This document shows positions 10,295 to 21,200 of a DNA stretch of 64,000 nucleotides, piece after piece. Under the pieces are notes generated by a model. It was not told the DNA's origin, searched no databases, and was given only the letters and a program-made list of their open reading frames with translations. The stretch is from positions 230,001-294,000 of the forward strand of contig WBZZ01004066.1 of the NCBI GenBank assembly GCA_019918135.1. Direction: 5' to 3'. Every line of letters starts with the position of its first letter. The stretch's first letter is position 1. Origin of the DNA: Paulinella micropora (Eukaryota; Cercozoa; Imbricatea; Euglyphida; Paulinellidae). The position numbers were made by a program, and so were the translations under genes.

Positions 10295-10386
10295 CCGCAA
10301 AACCAGGCGAATTTTTCTATCCTACAAGAAAAAAAATCTGTGGCCCATAAGTCTGCTGGTAGCAGGAATCGCACTTGTGGGTCCAG
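10295..10386 (+). repeat. left arm of a roughly 93-base imperfect inverted repeat
   Basis: The stretch from CCGCAAAACCAGGCGAATTT to TCGCACTTGTGGGTCCAG matches, on the opposite strand, 10591-10685. By eye identity is roughly three quarters. It begins only 22 bases inside the insertion edge, so it may be part of the end structure of the inserted DNA or a small repeat. Confidence 0.65.
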
Positions 10387-10590
10387 ACTTGCCCTGACCT
10401 GACCGGTCGGGGTGCACACCTAGATACATATTGGCATCGGAGCACGTCCTGCCTATCGACAACAAATAACTAAATTTATTTTTATTTCTTTCGTCCGTCT
10501 ATAGCGGTGTTTATTCCTGTCTACTAGGATGGGCCGGCCGTTCTCGGTGGTGCCGGACTATACCCCTCCGGGGTGGCACTTTAGGGCGGC

Positions 10591-10685
10591 CTGGACCCAC
10601 AAGTGCGATTCTCTCCAGCGGGACAGTTCTGGGTCACAGGATTTAATTTTTTCCGGTAAGTACGAAAATTTGCCTGGTCCTGCGG
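10591..10685 (-). repeat. right arm of the roughly 93-base inverted repeat
   Basis: The reverse complement begins CCGCAGGACCAGGCAAATTT and ends TCGCACTTGTGGGTCCAG, matching the left arm at 10295-10386. The arms are separated by about 200 bases without a gene. Confidence 0.65.
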
Positions 10686-10755
10686 TGAGGAAAAAAACCA
10701 CCGGTGGCACCCCCTACCTGACTCGGGTTGGGTAAAAAAGCCGGGTGGGGGGGGC

Positions 10756-10850
10756 TGCACAATGTTTGGCAACGGGGAGGGAGAAGGGAGAAGGGAGAAG
10801 GGAAGGGAGAGGGGAGAGGGGGGGAGGGAGAAGGGAGGAGAAAAAGGCAG
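10756..10850 (+). repeat. TGCACAATGTTYGGC motif plus purine tract, copy 1
   Basis: TGCACAATGTTTGGC is followed by an 80-base run of GGGA and AGGG units. The same arrangement recurs at 42715-42800 and, inverted, at 42914-42980, so this is a dispersed repeat of the inserted DNA. No gene is supported here. Confidence 0.65.
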
Positions 10851-10876
10851 CGGGTGTATCCGGCCAAACGAACATA

Positions 10877-11116
10877 GCCACCCGACCGGAAAAGCCAGGC
10901 ACTGTATGCCACCCGACCGGAAAAGTCAGGCCCTGTATGCCACCTGGTCGGAAAAGTCAGGCCCTGTATGCCACCTGGTCGGAAAAGTCAGGCCCCGTAT
11001 GCCACCTGACAGGAAAAGCCCGGCCCCGTAGGCCACCCGACAGGAAAAGCCCTGTCTCCGTTGGCCACCTGACGGGAAAAGCCAGGCCCCGTATGCCACC
11101 CGACCGAAAAGGGGGG
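10877..11116 (+). repeat. 31-base minisatellite, eight copies
   Basis: GCCACCYGACCGGAAAAG begins a unit at 10877, 10908, 10939, 10970, 11001, 11032, 11063 and 11094, a regular 31-base period with a few substitutions per unit. It is contiguous, without variable spacers. Long open frames across it are by-products of the repeat. Confidence 0.9.
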
Positions 11117-11469
11117 GAGTCCACGCCACTCGAGCCCGGCCGACGGGGTCTTTCCGTGCCACCCGGCCTGCGAGCTCTCGTCCTGTGGCTCGGCGAACCA
11201 GCATCCAGACCCTAGGGGTGGGCGTGCGGTCCCAGTTGGCTAGCCAGCCGAAAAAAGAAGTGTAGCCTCGCGGGTGGAAGACTGTTGGCTGCTAGCCTCA
11301 CCCCCCTGGGTGGCTCTGGCGCCCGGCGCTAGCTCTCGGGGTATTCTTTTTACTCATGACGACGCAGGGCTTGTTTGAGCTGAGCCAGCCAGCCGTGGAG
11401 GACGTGTCTGTCGGCCGGCGCTAGCTACCCGTTCCCCCGGCGCAGCGCCGGCCTAGTCTGGCTGGCTGG
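11117..11469. other. GC-rich intergenic, no gene seen
   Basis: Between the minisatellite and the end of the first glycoprotein gene there is GC-rich sequence with CTAGCTAGCC-like and GGCTGGCT repeats. No convincing coding frame or RNA gene was seen. Confidence 0.5.
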
Positions 11470-12564
11470 CTAGCCGCCAGGCGGCGGCCGCCTGGGTGGC
11501 CAGCGCGAGCCACGAGAGCGCCCCGGCCGCGCGTCGGGCCGAGCTGGCCTCCTCGCCACGGGGCGCGGTCGCGCTCGGGCCGTGGCTGGCGGCGGGGCTG
11601 GGGCTGGCCGCGGGGCTGGCCGCGGGGCTGGGCGGGGCACGCAAACCGCCAAGACAGACTGGCGCGCCGGCCCGGCCGACCAGGCGGCCGCCAGAGTAAG
11701 GTCGGAGTACAGGCTCACCCGGGCGTTATGCAGGAGCAGCAGGACCTCGTCGTCCGCCACCGACAGGCACAGGTGCCGGGCCGTGGCCGTGAGCTGTGAA
11801 GCGTTGGCGCCCTTGGCGAGCAGAGAGCAGCCCCCCCCGCCGCCGCGGCAGTGCCAGACCTCCGCCGTAAACTGTGAGTCCCCTGGCTCGACGCCGCGCA
11901 GCGCGTAAGTCACGTCCTTACCCCACGGCAGTGGCGCCCGCAGGCCCGCACGCGCGAGCTCGGGGACCGCCAGGCTGTAGTTCTGGCCCGGCCACAGCTG
12001 CGGCCAGTCGGCGGGCGCGGACGTGACCCCCGACGATGGCCCGGGCAGGACGGGAGACTGTGACGGGGAACTGCTAGTTAGCTCTGAGGCCTGGGCTGGT
12101 AGAGGCCAAGGTAGTAGCAGGCCTGGGCACGCTTCGGTTGTGACATAGGGCAGCGTTATGAACGTCGTGACCCGGGCCAGGCCCGCTGGCGCCACGGTGG
12201 TGGCGGTGAAGGACACGTTGTAGGTCCCCAGCAGATCGTCGGTCGAGTTACAGTCGTGACCAAACCACATCTCGCCGTGCTGCTCGCGGGTGAGCACTCT
12301 GGTCCGCGTGCGCCAGCTTCCGTCGTTAGCCCAGGCCGCGGTGTGCATTGCCTGCTGCGAACGGACGATCAGCGAGTCGCCGGTTCGGTACGTCAGGGAA
12401 TGTAGGTACAAGGCATGGGTGTAGGTTGCGCGCACCTGGTAACAGAAGCTGTCTCCCAGCGCGAGGTCTTCCGTGTAGTTCAGGCCCGGCACGACCTCGG
12501 GACAGCTCGCCGTGCCAAGCCCGCCGAAGCTTACTACAAGCCAGTACACTACGGGGAGCACCAT
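11470..12564 (-). CDS. secreted glycoprotein, unknown
   Basis: The ATG at 12564 gives a clear signal peptide (MVLPVVYWLVVSFGGLGTAS), then about 345 residues with several N-glycosylation sequons (NYT, NST, NVS, NYS, NAS), paired cysteines and a Ser/Pro-rich hinge near the middle. The tail repeats PRPAP units and becomes Arg/Pro-rich. The whole frame is open, 364 residues. There is no obvious membrane anchor. It is divergent from the glycoprotein gene at 12930, with a 365-base shared upstream region. The basic tail may be repeat-derived. Family unknown; a surface or secreted role is inferred from the signal peptide. Confidence 0.6.
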   Translation of the reverse strand: MVLPVVYWLVVSFGGLGTASCPEVVPGLNYTEDLALGDSFCYQVRATYTHALYLHSLTYRTGDSLIVRSQQAMHTAAWANDGSWRTRTRVLTREQHGEMWFGHDCNSTDDLLGTYNVSFTATTVAPAGLARVTTFITLPYVTTEACPGLLLPWPLPAQASELTSSSPSQSPVLPGPSSGVTSAPADWPQLWPGQNYSLAVPELARAGLRAPLPWGKDVTYALRGVEPGDSQFTAEVWHCRGGGGGCSLLAKGANASQLTATARHLCLSVADDEVLLLLHNARVSLYSDLTLAAAWSAGPARQSVLAVCVPRPAPRPAPRPAPAPPPATARARPRPVARRPARPDARPGRSRGSRWPPRRPPPGG

Positions 12565-12929
12565 CCCGGCTAGGTGGTGTTTCGCCGGGCACACGGAAGG
12601 TCCAATGCGTTCGTTGTCCTTTGTGTAGGCGGGCTGCTGGCCGGGAGTGGGAGGTGGGAAGGTACTAGGGAGAATAGCAAAGCTGGGGCAAGAGGGAGAG
12701 AGACACAGAGGGCAGACTCCGCTCCCTCCCGCGCGCAGGTGTTACCTCGCCCTCACGTGCCCTCTGCCGTCCTTCTCTCGGCGCAGGGGGTGTGCTACTA
12801 CCCTTCTTCCCTTTTCCCTTCTTCATACTTTTGCTTGCTCCGCCAGGCGCACAAGAGAGAAAAAAGAGTCCCTCGCCTCTTGCTTGGCTAGGCGCCAACC
12901 CCTTCCCTTGGAGCCGATCCTCCCCTGTT
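12565..12929. promoter_or_regulatory. divergent upstream region of two glycoprotein genes
   Basis: This gap separates two divergently transcribed secreted-protein genes and must hold both promoters. It is pyrimidine-rich on the + strand near 12790-12840 (CCCTTCTTCCCTTTTCCC). No TATA-like box was seen. Open frames in it use non-ATG starts and are not supported. Confidence 0.4.
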
Positions 12930-15900
12930 ATGCGTATTCCTGGGTGGTGGTGGTGGTGGCTAACGGCTCCGGTTCTGGCGAACCTCTCGGAGCTAGGGGG
13001 CATAGGCTCCGTCCCGTTGGTGCTGGACGCGCTGGACCTGGGCACGGGCGTCACCTATCCCTGGCCGGTGCCGCTGGGACGGGCCAGGCACTGCCGGAGG
13101 TGGACCCCCGCGCCCTCGGCCGCAAACCAGAGCATACGCCAGCTGATCTTCTGCAGTGAGAGCGCCAGGATCCTGGAAGGCTGCGAGGCTACCGCCAGCG
13201 ACGCCGAGACTCACGCGGGCGTCTGTTCTCCGCTGGACCTGTGGGCCTTGCAGAGCAAACACGGGCATGCGCTGGGCTGGACGGTGGGCCCCGCGAACGC
13301 GACCCGCTTTGCCAACTGGACGTGGCACCGGAGCCTGGTCGCGTTCGGTCGCAACCAGAGCTACGCCCGGGATGCCCAGCTGGACTCGCTGTTTACTTCC
13401 AGCGTGGGCGACCTGTTGCTCTTTCCCTTGTACGCCCTTGGCGCGTACGTATGGGAAGGGGGAGAGGCTTTCTCTTGGTCGGTCCTGCGCTGCTTCTACC
13501 AAGAGAGCGGTGGAGGCTCCGGCGGCTGGCGTTACTGCTGCACTCGGTTGACTAATAAGGACATCCCGGTGACTTCTGAGGCGACTTCTTGGGCATGGGA
13601 AGAGTGCTTGGACCTGCCCCCCCGTTTCTTCCTGGGCAGCGGGGACGACCCGGCGGGAGCTGCGGCAGCTCGGTGCTGAGCTTCTGCCGGCGTGAATATG
13701 AGTGGGCCAGTCACTCGGGCACCGGGCCGGGGGGCTACGAGCAGACGCCATACCTCTGTGACTTTTACTGCAGGTGGCCCTGCCGCGGCAACTTGCCTGA
13801 GTCGGCGTGTGCGAGCGCCGCCGACGCCGAGCCGCGCCTGAACTGCACCGACTCGCCGGCGCTGCGCGCCCGCGCGTGTGCGGGAGACCTGCTCAGCGAC
13901 GCCGCCACGCCCTGCCGGGCGGGCGAGCTGGCGTTGGCCACCCGGGCGCCGGCCGTGCGCAGCGTGGCCGGCGGCGCCACTGCGCTCGGCTTCTGCCCGC
14001 CGGGCCAGGTCAGCTGCGCCCTGGCGCAGTGCCGCTGCTGGTCCAACGAAGCTGGAGAACCGGGTGCTGCGCCGCGCACGTCTTTTGTCATGGACACGGG
14101 CGCCTGTGCGAGCGAGGGGCCTGGCCCGGGCCGGCGGGCGCGGCGCCGTACCATGAGCCGCCCGCCGCGGTGTGCGTGTGCGACCCCGGGTACGTGGGCG
14201 AGCGCTGCGAGGAACGGGTGCCGCCCGGCACGGGCTGCCACCTGTCGGCGCGCGTGCGCGAGCTGCGCGCCAACGTGGCGGACCTGTGGCCCTCGGCGTC
14301 GCGCTCGGCCACCGCCACGCCCAGCGCCACGCCCAGCGTGAGCCGGACGCCGAGCGGCACGCGGACACGCAGCCTGACGCGAGCCCGAGCGCCAGCGCGA
14401 GTCGTACGCCGACCGTGAGCCGCACGTCGAGCGGCAGCCAGACGGGGACGCGCACTGCCAGCCGTACCTCTTCGCCGAGCGTGACGCCGAGCGAGCGGCC
14501 GGGCCTGCTGCTGCGCAGCGCGGCGCGGGGCTGGTGCCTGCGGCCGGAGGGCCTTGTCTGGGCGCTCTGTCCCCTGGAGCTGCCGGCGCAGAAGGCGTGG
14601 GCCGTCAACTGGGCGCTGGCGGAGTACTGGCGCCAGTGCCTGGCGTACCAGTACGAGCGCGAGGCGGCCGACGGGGCGGTGCGGTGCGAGCACGGCTTCG
14701 GCACCAACTGGACCAGCGACGGCGCCGTGGCGCCGGACGACCGGCTGCAGTGGCTGCGGGACGAGTGCGGCGACGACGTGGTGGCGCCGCGGGGCGCGGC
14801 GTCCACGCTCGTGCGGTCGTCCGCCGGCTGGTCGCTGGAGGCAGCCCCGGCTGCGAGCGGCGCCTGGCACAACTTGGTGTACTCGTGCGGCGGCGGGCGG
14901 CGGGCGCTGCGCGAACCGGCGCGGCTGGGCGACGTGGCGCGGGCCGGCGCGGCCGGCTGGGCGGCGCTGGTGCTGGTGGAGGTGCCCCTGGGCGCGAGCG
15001 TGTCGGTGTCGCCCACGCCGTCGCTGCGGGACGAGCCCTGGGTGCTGCGCAACAACGACGGGCTGTGTTTCTGGCCCCAGCGCCTGCTGTGGCAGCAGCT
15101 GCCCCTGTTCGCGGCCTGCCCGCCGCCGCCGGCCACCCGGGCGCAGGAGCTGCAGCTGGCCGTGCACGTGCACAATGGGCACGTGGAGTGGCCGGCGGCG
15201 GGCGCGACCGTGGCCGGCTACCAGCCCCTGCAACTAGCACTGGCCCTCCGTGCCGCCGCGGCGCCGTGCGAGCCCCCGGCGGGGGCGGGCCCGACCGCGC
15301 AGTGGCAGCCCAACGACTACTGGGACGCGGGGCAGGCCGTGTTCCTCGAGGTCACGCCCGGGGGCCACTTCCGCCTCGCGCCGGGCGCGTGCGAGTCGCA
15401 GCTGCTGCTGGGCCCGGCCGGTTTCCAGGCACGCTCGCTGTGCGCCGACGGGGGCTGCCTGCTGACGCCGGCGAGGCCCGGGGAGCCGCCCACGCGCACG
15501 CCCAGCCGCACGGCGTCGGGGTCGGCCACGCCCAGCCGCACGGCGTCCGCGTCGCCCGCGGCGAGCACGAGCGCGACGGCGACGGCGACGCCCACGCCCC
15601 CGCGCTCGCCCACGCCCAGCCGGAGCCAGGGGGCCTCCGACAGCGCCAGCGCCTCGGCCAGCACGAGCGCGTCGCGGTCGGCGTCGGCCTCCCGCCCGGC
15701 CAGCCCCTCCGCCTCCCGCTCGGCCAGCGTGTCGCCCACGCGCACGGCCGTGTCCGCCAGCCCGTCGCCGCGCGCCCTGCCGCCGGAGCTGCTGGCCGGC
15801 CCCGTCAACCTGGTCAGCTCCGCCGTGGACTTCCCGGGCACCGAGGCGCTGGCGTGGGTCGCGGGCGCCGACGTGTGGGCGACCACGTACGCCGCGCAGG

Positions 15901-17779
15901 GGCTGGACCCGCGCCTGCAGGTGGCGGCGGAGCTGCGCGCGCGGCACCAGTGGGAGGTGGTGCCCGACGAGGCCCGCTTCTTGTACCGGCTGCGCTACTG
16001 GCCCGCGGACCAGTACCTCGCGTGCGGCCAGGCCGGCCGGCCTTGCTACCTGGTCGAGGGCCCCGGCAACGCCACTCGGTGGCGGCTGCAGCCCTACGAG
16101 CCCGTGCTCGCCAGGCTCGCGGCCCGCGCGGGCCGCTTGTGCACGCTGACCGCGCTTTGCGCTGGTGGTCCCTGTGGCTGCCTCCAGACCAGGGACGGCG
16201 TGCTGTCGCGGGGTAGCTGTCCCGGCTCGGCCAGCTTTGACCAGGCCTTCTACCTGCTGACCGCCAACGCCTCGCAGGTGTCGGCCTCGGCGTCGCCGTC
16301 GGCGTCCGGCACGCCCCAGAGCCGCTCCCGCACGCCCAGCGCGTCGCCGTCGGCGTCCGGCGTCGGCGCCCGCTCCGTCCGCCCCGGCGTCGCCGAGCGA
16401 CGTGATCCTGGAGCCGGCGACCTGGTCGAAGCTAGGCCAGCTCATCACGCTGCGGGGCCAGGAGGGGTGCCTGTACGCCGACTACGCCCTGGCCGGCGCG
16501 CCGACCCTACCGCTGCGCTACCTGCGGACCAAGGACGAGTGCTACGCGCGCCCCGCCTGGCAGGACGTGGTGTTTGGTCTGTCCGAGCGCGGACACGTGC
16601 TGTGGCCCGCGCTGGCCGACCCCGCAGCCTTTGGGCAGCAGGTCACGAGCCGGACCGTGGCCCAGAGCTACGGGTACTGCCTGACCTGTGCGTCGAGCCC
16701 CTGCGCGCTGCAGTCCGCCATCGTGCTGGGCCCGGCGGCCGGCTACTGCGGCATCGTGGCGGACCTGGCGTGGGGGTTTTATCTGGTGTCGGAGGCGTAT
16801 TCCGAGCTGTCCGCCTTTGCCTACCTGACGGACGGCCTGGCGCTCGGGCTGTCCCAGCGCGCCCTGAGCTCGTTCCAGCACCTGAACCCGAATGCGTGCA
16901 AGTTGGGGCCACCGCCGTGCCACCAGCTGTGCGTGTCCCAGTACCCGTACCTGGGGTACAGCTGCCAGTGCCAGGCGGGTTATGTCTTCTCTGCCTCGGG
17001 CGTCGACGGGCTCTGCGTCAACCAGAACGAATGCGCGGTCGGGACACACAACTGCGATGCCCGGGCCACTTGCACTGACACGGTGGGCAGCTTCTATTGT
17101 ACGTGCAACGCGGGCTACGCCGGCAACGGCGTCACGTGTACCAACGTGAACGAATGCGTGGCGTCGACGTGGGAAACCCGCGCCTGCTCTGACCGGTGCG
17201 GCACTATCACCAGCCGGCCGTGCGTGTACTGCCAGGATACCGAGGGCAGCTACGCCTGCCGCGACTTCCAGCGGCTGCGCATCGAATACGGCCGGTTGTG
17301 TGTCGACATGGACAGCAGCAGAAACTACCCGTTCGCTTCGCCCTGCCGCAGCCCCTATGACGAGGACGCGGTGCCCCTCTCCCTCGAGCCCAGCGGGGTC
17401 CGGGGGCTGGGTGGCGTTCAAGCTGGGTAGCAGTTACCTGTACGACAACTACTACGGTCGGGGCACGGGGGACAATAGCCTCTATCGCAACCTGGCGGTG
17501 TCAGTGACCAAGGACATCCACTATTTCTTTGGGTTTGAAAAGTACGGCTGGGACCCGATCACCGACGACGAGTTTGGCCTGCGCTTCGTGCTCCACCCCG
17601 CCTCGAACCAGCAGGACTGCGTGCAATGGCGGGTCGTGGACACGCCCGGCAGCCAGTTACTATTCCTGGTGCCCTGCGGGAACTGTCCGCACACCTGGGG
17701 TACCGGCACGGTGTATTATGACTCGAATGCCCGGGTTTATATGGGCTGCTTGTTTTACTTCACGTACAGCACCAGTTAG
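12930..17779 (+). CDS. large secreted EGF-type glycoprotein with mucin-like segments
   Basis: The ATG at 12930 gives a hydrophobic start (MRIPGWWWWWLTAPVLANLS). The region is cysteine-rich with many N-glycosylation sequons. Around 14280-14480, 15480-15780 and 16270-16380 it encodes mucin-like Ser/Thr/Pro/Ala repeats (SASPSASGTP, SRTPSASPSAS). Near 16890-17150 are calcium-binding EGF modules with CDARATCTDTVGSFYCTCNA and NVNECV. It ends at 17779 with an aromatic-rich C-terminal domain (YLYDNYYGRGTGDNSLY). Coding character is continuous over 4.8 kb but passes through several frames (about four breaks), from decay or base-calling. A surface adhesion or attachment role is inferred. An AATAAA follows 48 bases downstream. 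Confidence 0.65.
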
Positions 17780-17826
17780 CCAGCACAGTCGCCCAACGTG
17801 CACGGGCCCCGGCCCTCCGCTGCCTG

Positions 17827-17832
17827 AATAAA
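17827..17832 (+). terminator. AATAAA polyadenylation-type signal
   Basis: AATAAA lies 48 bases after the stop of the EGF-type gene in otherwise very GC-rich DNA, so it stands out as a eukaryote-type 3'-end signal. Confidence 0.55.
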
Positions 17833-18155
17833 GAGTTTCGAGTAGGCTGGTAGCTTGCCCGGCACCGGCCGGGACGCCTGGTTGGGGCGCCCGAACCCGG
17901 CCAACCACTCCGGCTACGAGCCAGGGCCGGGGAGAGGGGCGGGGGGTGGACAAGGGAGGGGGGAAAGGGCGGGGGAGGGGGGCGGTCTGGGCCTCCCCCC
18001 CCAGGCTTTTCCTCCTTTCCCTAGGCGGGCGCGACCGGGCCCGGCACCCGCACCGTGCCGCCCGTGACTAGCAAAAGCCCTCCCCCCCTGGGGAGAAAGA
18101 AAGCGCGCTAGTCACTTCCTCCCAGCCATCCCCCGGCCATCCCCGGGGTGTGCTG

Positions 18156-18190
<35 letters not shown>

Positions 18191-18200
18191 TGTTTTGTCG
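17833..18200. other. intergenic, including a GT microsatellite
   Basis: GC-rich, with G-runs and a TG repeat at about 18159-18186, directly before the next gene. Frames that start inside the TG run (CVCVCVC) have no ATG and are not supported as starts. The region probably contains the promoter of the following gene. Confidence 0.5.
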
Positions 18201-21200
18201 ATGCCCTCACGACGCACGCCGGCCCGCCGCTCGTGGGCCCCGGCCGGCGTGCTCTGGCTGGTAGCCGCCGCGAGCGCCAGCCCAGCTACGAGGTCGAGGT
18301 GGCGGACAACCGCTACTACTCGTGCATGGGCACGGGGGCCAGCAGGTGCGGCTCCGGTTTCGACGGGTGGGTGCCGGGCTTTGTGTTGGACAGTGCGGCC
18401 GAGCGCGGCCTGGACGTGCTGTATTGGGACTACCTCGACTCCTCGCAGCTGTGCGAGTGCCGCGCCGCCGGCGGGTACTTGGGCTACAGCGCTACGACGC
18501 GCCCGCTGAGGTCCTACCTGCTCTTGAACGACAGCCGGCCGCTCGCGTCGTACCCAGTGCTGCGCGGACGGAACGCCAGCCTGCCCCAGTGCAGCGCAGA
18601 CTCGAGTGCGTTCGGGCCCGCGTATAATTTCAGCCAGTGCGCGGGCCCCCGGACCGGCTGCGGCGTGGCCTGCAGCGCGGGCTTCCGGCCGGCGGCGGGG
18701 AACCTGACGGCCGCGTGCCCGGCCTACCAGGAGTTCCCGGCCGGCACGGAGGTGTTCCCCGCGTACGGGCGTTGGCACCTGTCGACGGTGTGCGAGGACG
18801 TGGACGAGTGCGGGGAGGGCACCCACGACTGCAGCCCCCTCGCGGACTGCCGCAATACGGCCGGCTCGTACGCGTGCGCCTGCGACGGCCGGGACGGGCG
18901 GTACCAGGAGGCGGCCGGCACCGGGGGCCGCGGCGAGCTAGGGTGTGAGGTGAGCCCCTGCCGCGGCGAACTCCTGGTGCAGCTGGCCGGCCGGCTGCAC
19001 TGGGGCACGTGCGACGGCCTAGCGGCCGACGGGCCCAACTGCACCTTGTTCTGCGCGCCCGGCTACCTGGACAACACCGGCGGCCTCGGCGCCGTGTACG
19101 ACTGCCCCGGCGGCCGGCTGCGGGCGCTGTGGCCGGCCGGGGGCCTGAGCTGCGGGCCGGGGGCGGTGGGCGCGGGCCTGGGCAGCGTCGTCGACTACGA
19201 CTACCAGTTGCTCTTCGCTTCCTCCGACGCGGCCGCCACGGCGGCGGACCAGACGCTGCTGGTCGGGGGCCTGGACGACGACGGGCACGACGACCTGGTG
19301 CTCTTGCTGGCCCGGGGGCCGGAGCGGACGGCGGTGGTCTACCAGAGCGCGCTGGACCTGACGGCGTGGAAGGCGCTCGCGCACCCGGGCTGTGAGCGGC
19401 TCTTCAACTGGCGGCTGCTGGCCGCGGCGCTGACGGCCGTGTGCGCGTACCTGGACGGGCCGCGCTGGCAGTACGTGCGGGTCGAGTGGCCGGGCGACGC
19501 CTGGGGCCCCTACGACGGCCAGCCCTGGCGAGCGCGCGCGGGGGCCGTCCACCTGCGGCAGGCCGGCGCCACGGTGAACCGCGGCGTGCTGGAGCTGGTG
19601 GGGCCCCCGCGCGGCGACCGGCTGCTGCTCTTCGCCCGGTACGGGCGGAACGGGGATCCCGACCACGCGCTCGACTGGTACTACTACTTCAATAGCTCCT
19701 CTCCGGCCGCGCTGGAGGACGGCACGGCGTACGACTGGGACGGCCGGCGGCTGGCGGGCGGCGGCGCGCAGCTGGACCTGGGTTTCTGGCAGGAGGGCCT
19801 GCGGCTGCCCGGCGGTGCGGAGCAAGACCTGGGCGTGCTCGGCGAGTGCCGGGACCGCTGGTTCGCCGACGGCTCGGTCCGGGCGCTGTGGACGCCGCCC
19901 TGCGCCGTGACGCAGTGCGTGCCGGTGCCGGCCTCGGCCGCGCTGCTGGCCGTGTGCGGCGGCACGGGGCAGCTGTTCGTGGTGGCGCCGGCGGACCAGG
20001 CCGAGTACTGGCGGGGCCCGGCGGCGGCGGCCCGCGCGCTGCCGTACCGGTCCGTGGAGGCGGCGGCCGGGGTCGAGCGCGTGGGCTTCTGCGCGCGTAC
20101 CGGCTGGCCCTCGCTGCAGCTCTTTGCGCTGGCGCGGAACAGCAGCGGCAACAGCAGCCAGGGCCCGCGCGTGGACTGGTACGCGCAGGACGAGCTGGAC
20201 CCGTGGGGCGCCTGGGTGCGGCGGGGCGCCGTGGCGCTGAGCCCCGGCGGCGCGCTGCAGCTCGGGTGCCGGGCGCTGCCGGCCGCCCCGCAACAGGCGC
20301 TGGTGCTGGTGGGGCGCACGAGCGCCGGCCGCGCGTACCTGCTGTGCGTGCCCGCCGCCCAGCTCGTCGAGAGCCGGCCGCTGGACCTGTGCCAGTACGT
20401 GGTGTGCCACCCGTCGGCCGCGTGCGCCCTGGTGCAGGGCTGGCCGCGCTGTGTGTGCGCGGCGGGCTGGGTCGGGGACGGCTACCGCTTCTGCGAGGCG
20501 GCGCGGCCGGCCCAGCTGGGCACGTGGCGGGGCCTGTCGCTGGAGCAGCGGACCACGTTCGTGGCGGGCTGGGCCGGGGGCGCGGTGGCCGAGGCCGTGC
20601 CCGTGGCCGAGCGCGCGCTCGGCAGCCTGTCGGTCTGGCGCTGCGCGGACGCCACGCGGGCGGATCCGTACAGTGCCTGCCGCTACGGGCGGTCCTGCCG
20701 CCTGCCGGCGCCGGGCCTCCTGGGCCCGGACGACGACCCGGACGCCCTGGTGCGAAGCAGCCCCGCGCGCGAGCTGGTGTGCCCCGGGGGACCCCTGCTG
20801 CGCGCGCAGTACTGGTACGCGCCGAGCCAGGCGTGGGCGGACGCCTACTTCGCCGGCACCGCCGTCCCGCGGGGCCTCGCCGACCTCGCCGTCGGCGCCG
20901 TGCCCGAGTGCTACTACCTGTTCCCGTTGGCGGGCTGGCCCTTCCGGCCGGGCGCCCGGCCCGTCGCGCTCACGGCGGCGGCGGTCTGGTCGGTGCTGGG
21001 CGTGGTGGCGCCCGGGCCGGCGGCGCCCGTGCGCGGGGCCGCGGCCGCGAACCTGTGCGCGCAGGTGCGGGCGGCGGCGGACGAGTTCGAGTGCGCCTTC
21101 CCCTTCCGCCGCCAGGCGGCGCCGGGCTTCTGTGGCCTGACGCCCGAGGTGCAGCTGCCGTGCGGGCCGGGCGGCGCGCCGGTGGTGTGCCGGGCCCGCG

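Noticed and set aside
10320-10400. Possible tRNA or tRNA-derived repeat (T-loop-like GTGCGATTCC on the minus strand)
   Set aside because: No acceptor stem, D-loop or anticodon arm can be drawn around it; it is better described as an arm of the inverted repeat.
10877-11116. Possible CRISPR array
   Set aside because: Units are contiguous 31-base repeats with scattered substitutions and no variable spacers of constant length, and no cas-like gene is near.
13532-15175. Long minus-strand open frames across the glycoprotein genes (also 19019-22618 and similar)
   Set aside because: They are Arg/Ala/Pro-rich shadows caused by high GC and lack any recognisable domain; the + strand has EGF modules, signal peptides and conserved cysteines.
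18158-18200. Gene start within the GT microsatellite (CVCVCVC)
   Set aside because: It has no ATG, while an ATG at 18201 gives a signal-peptide-like start.
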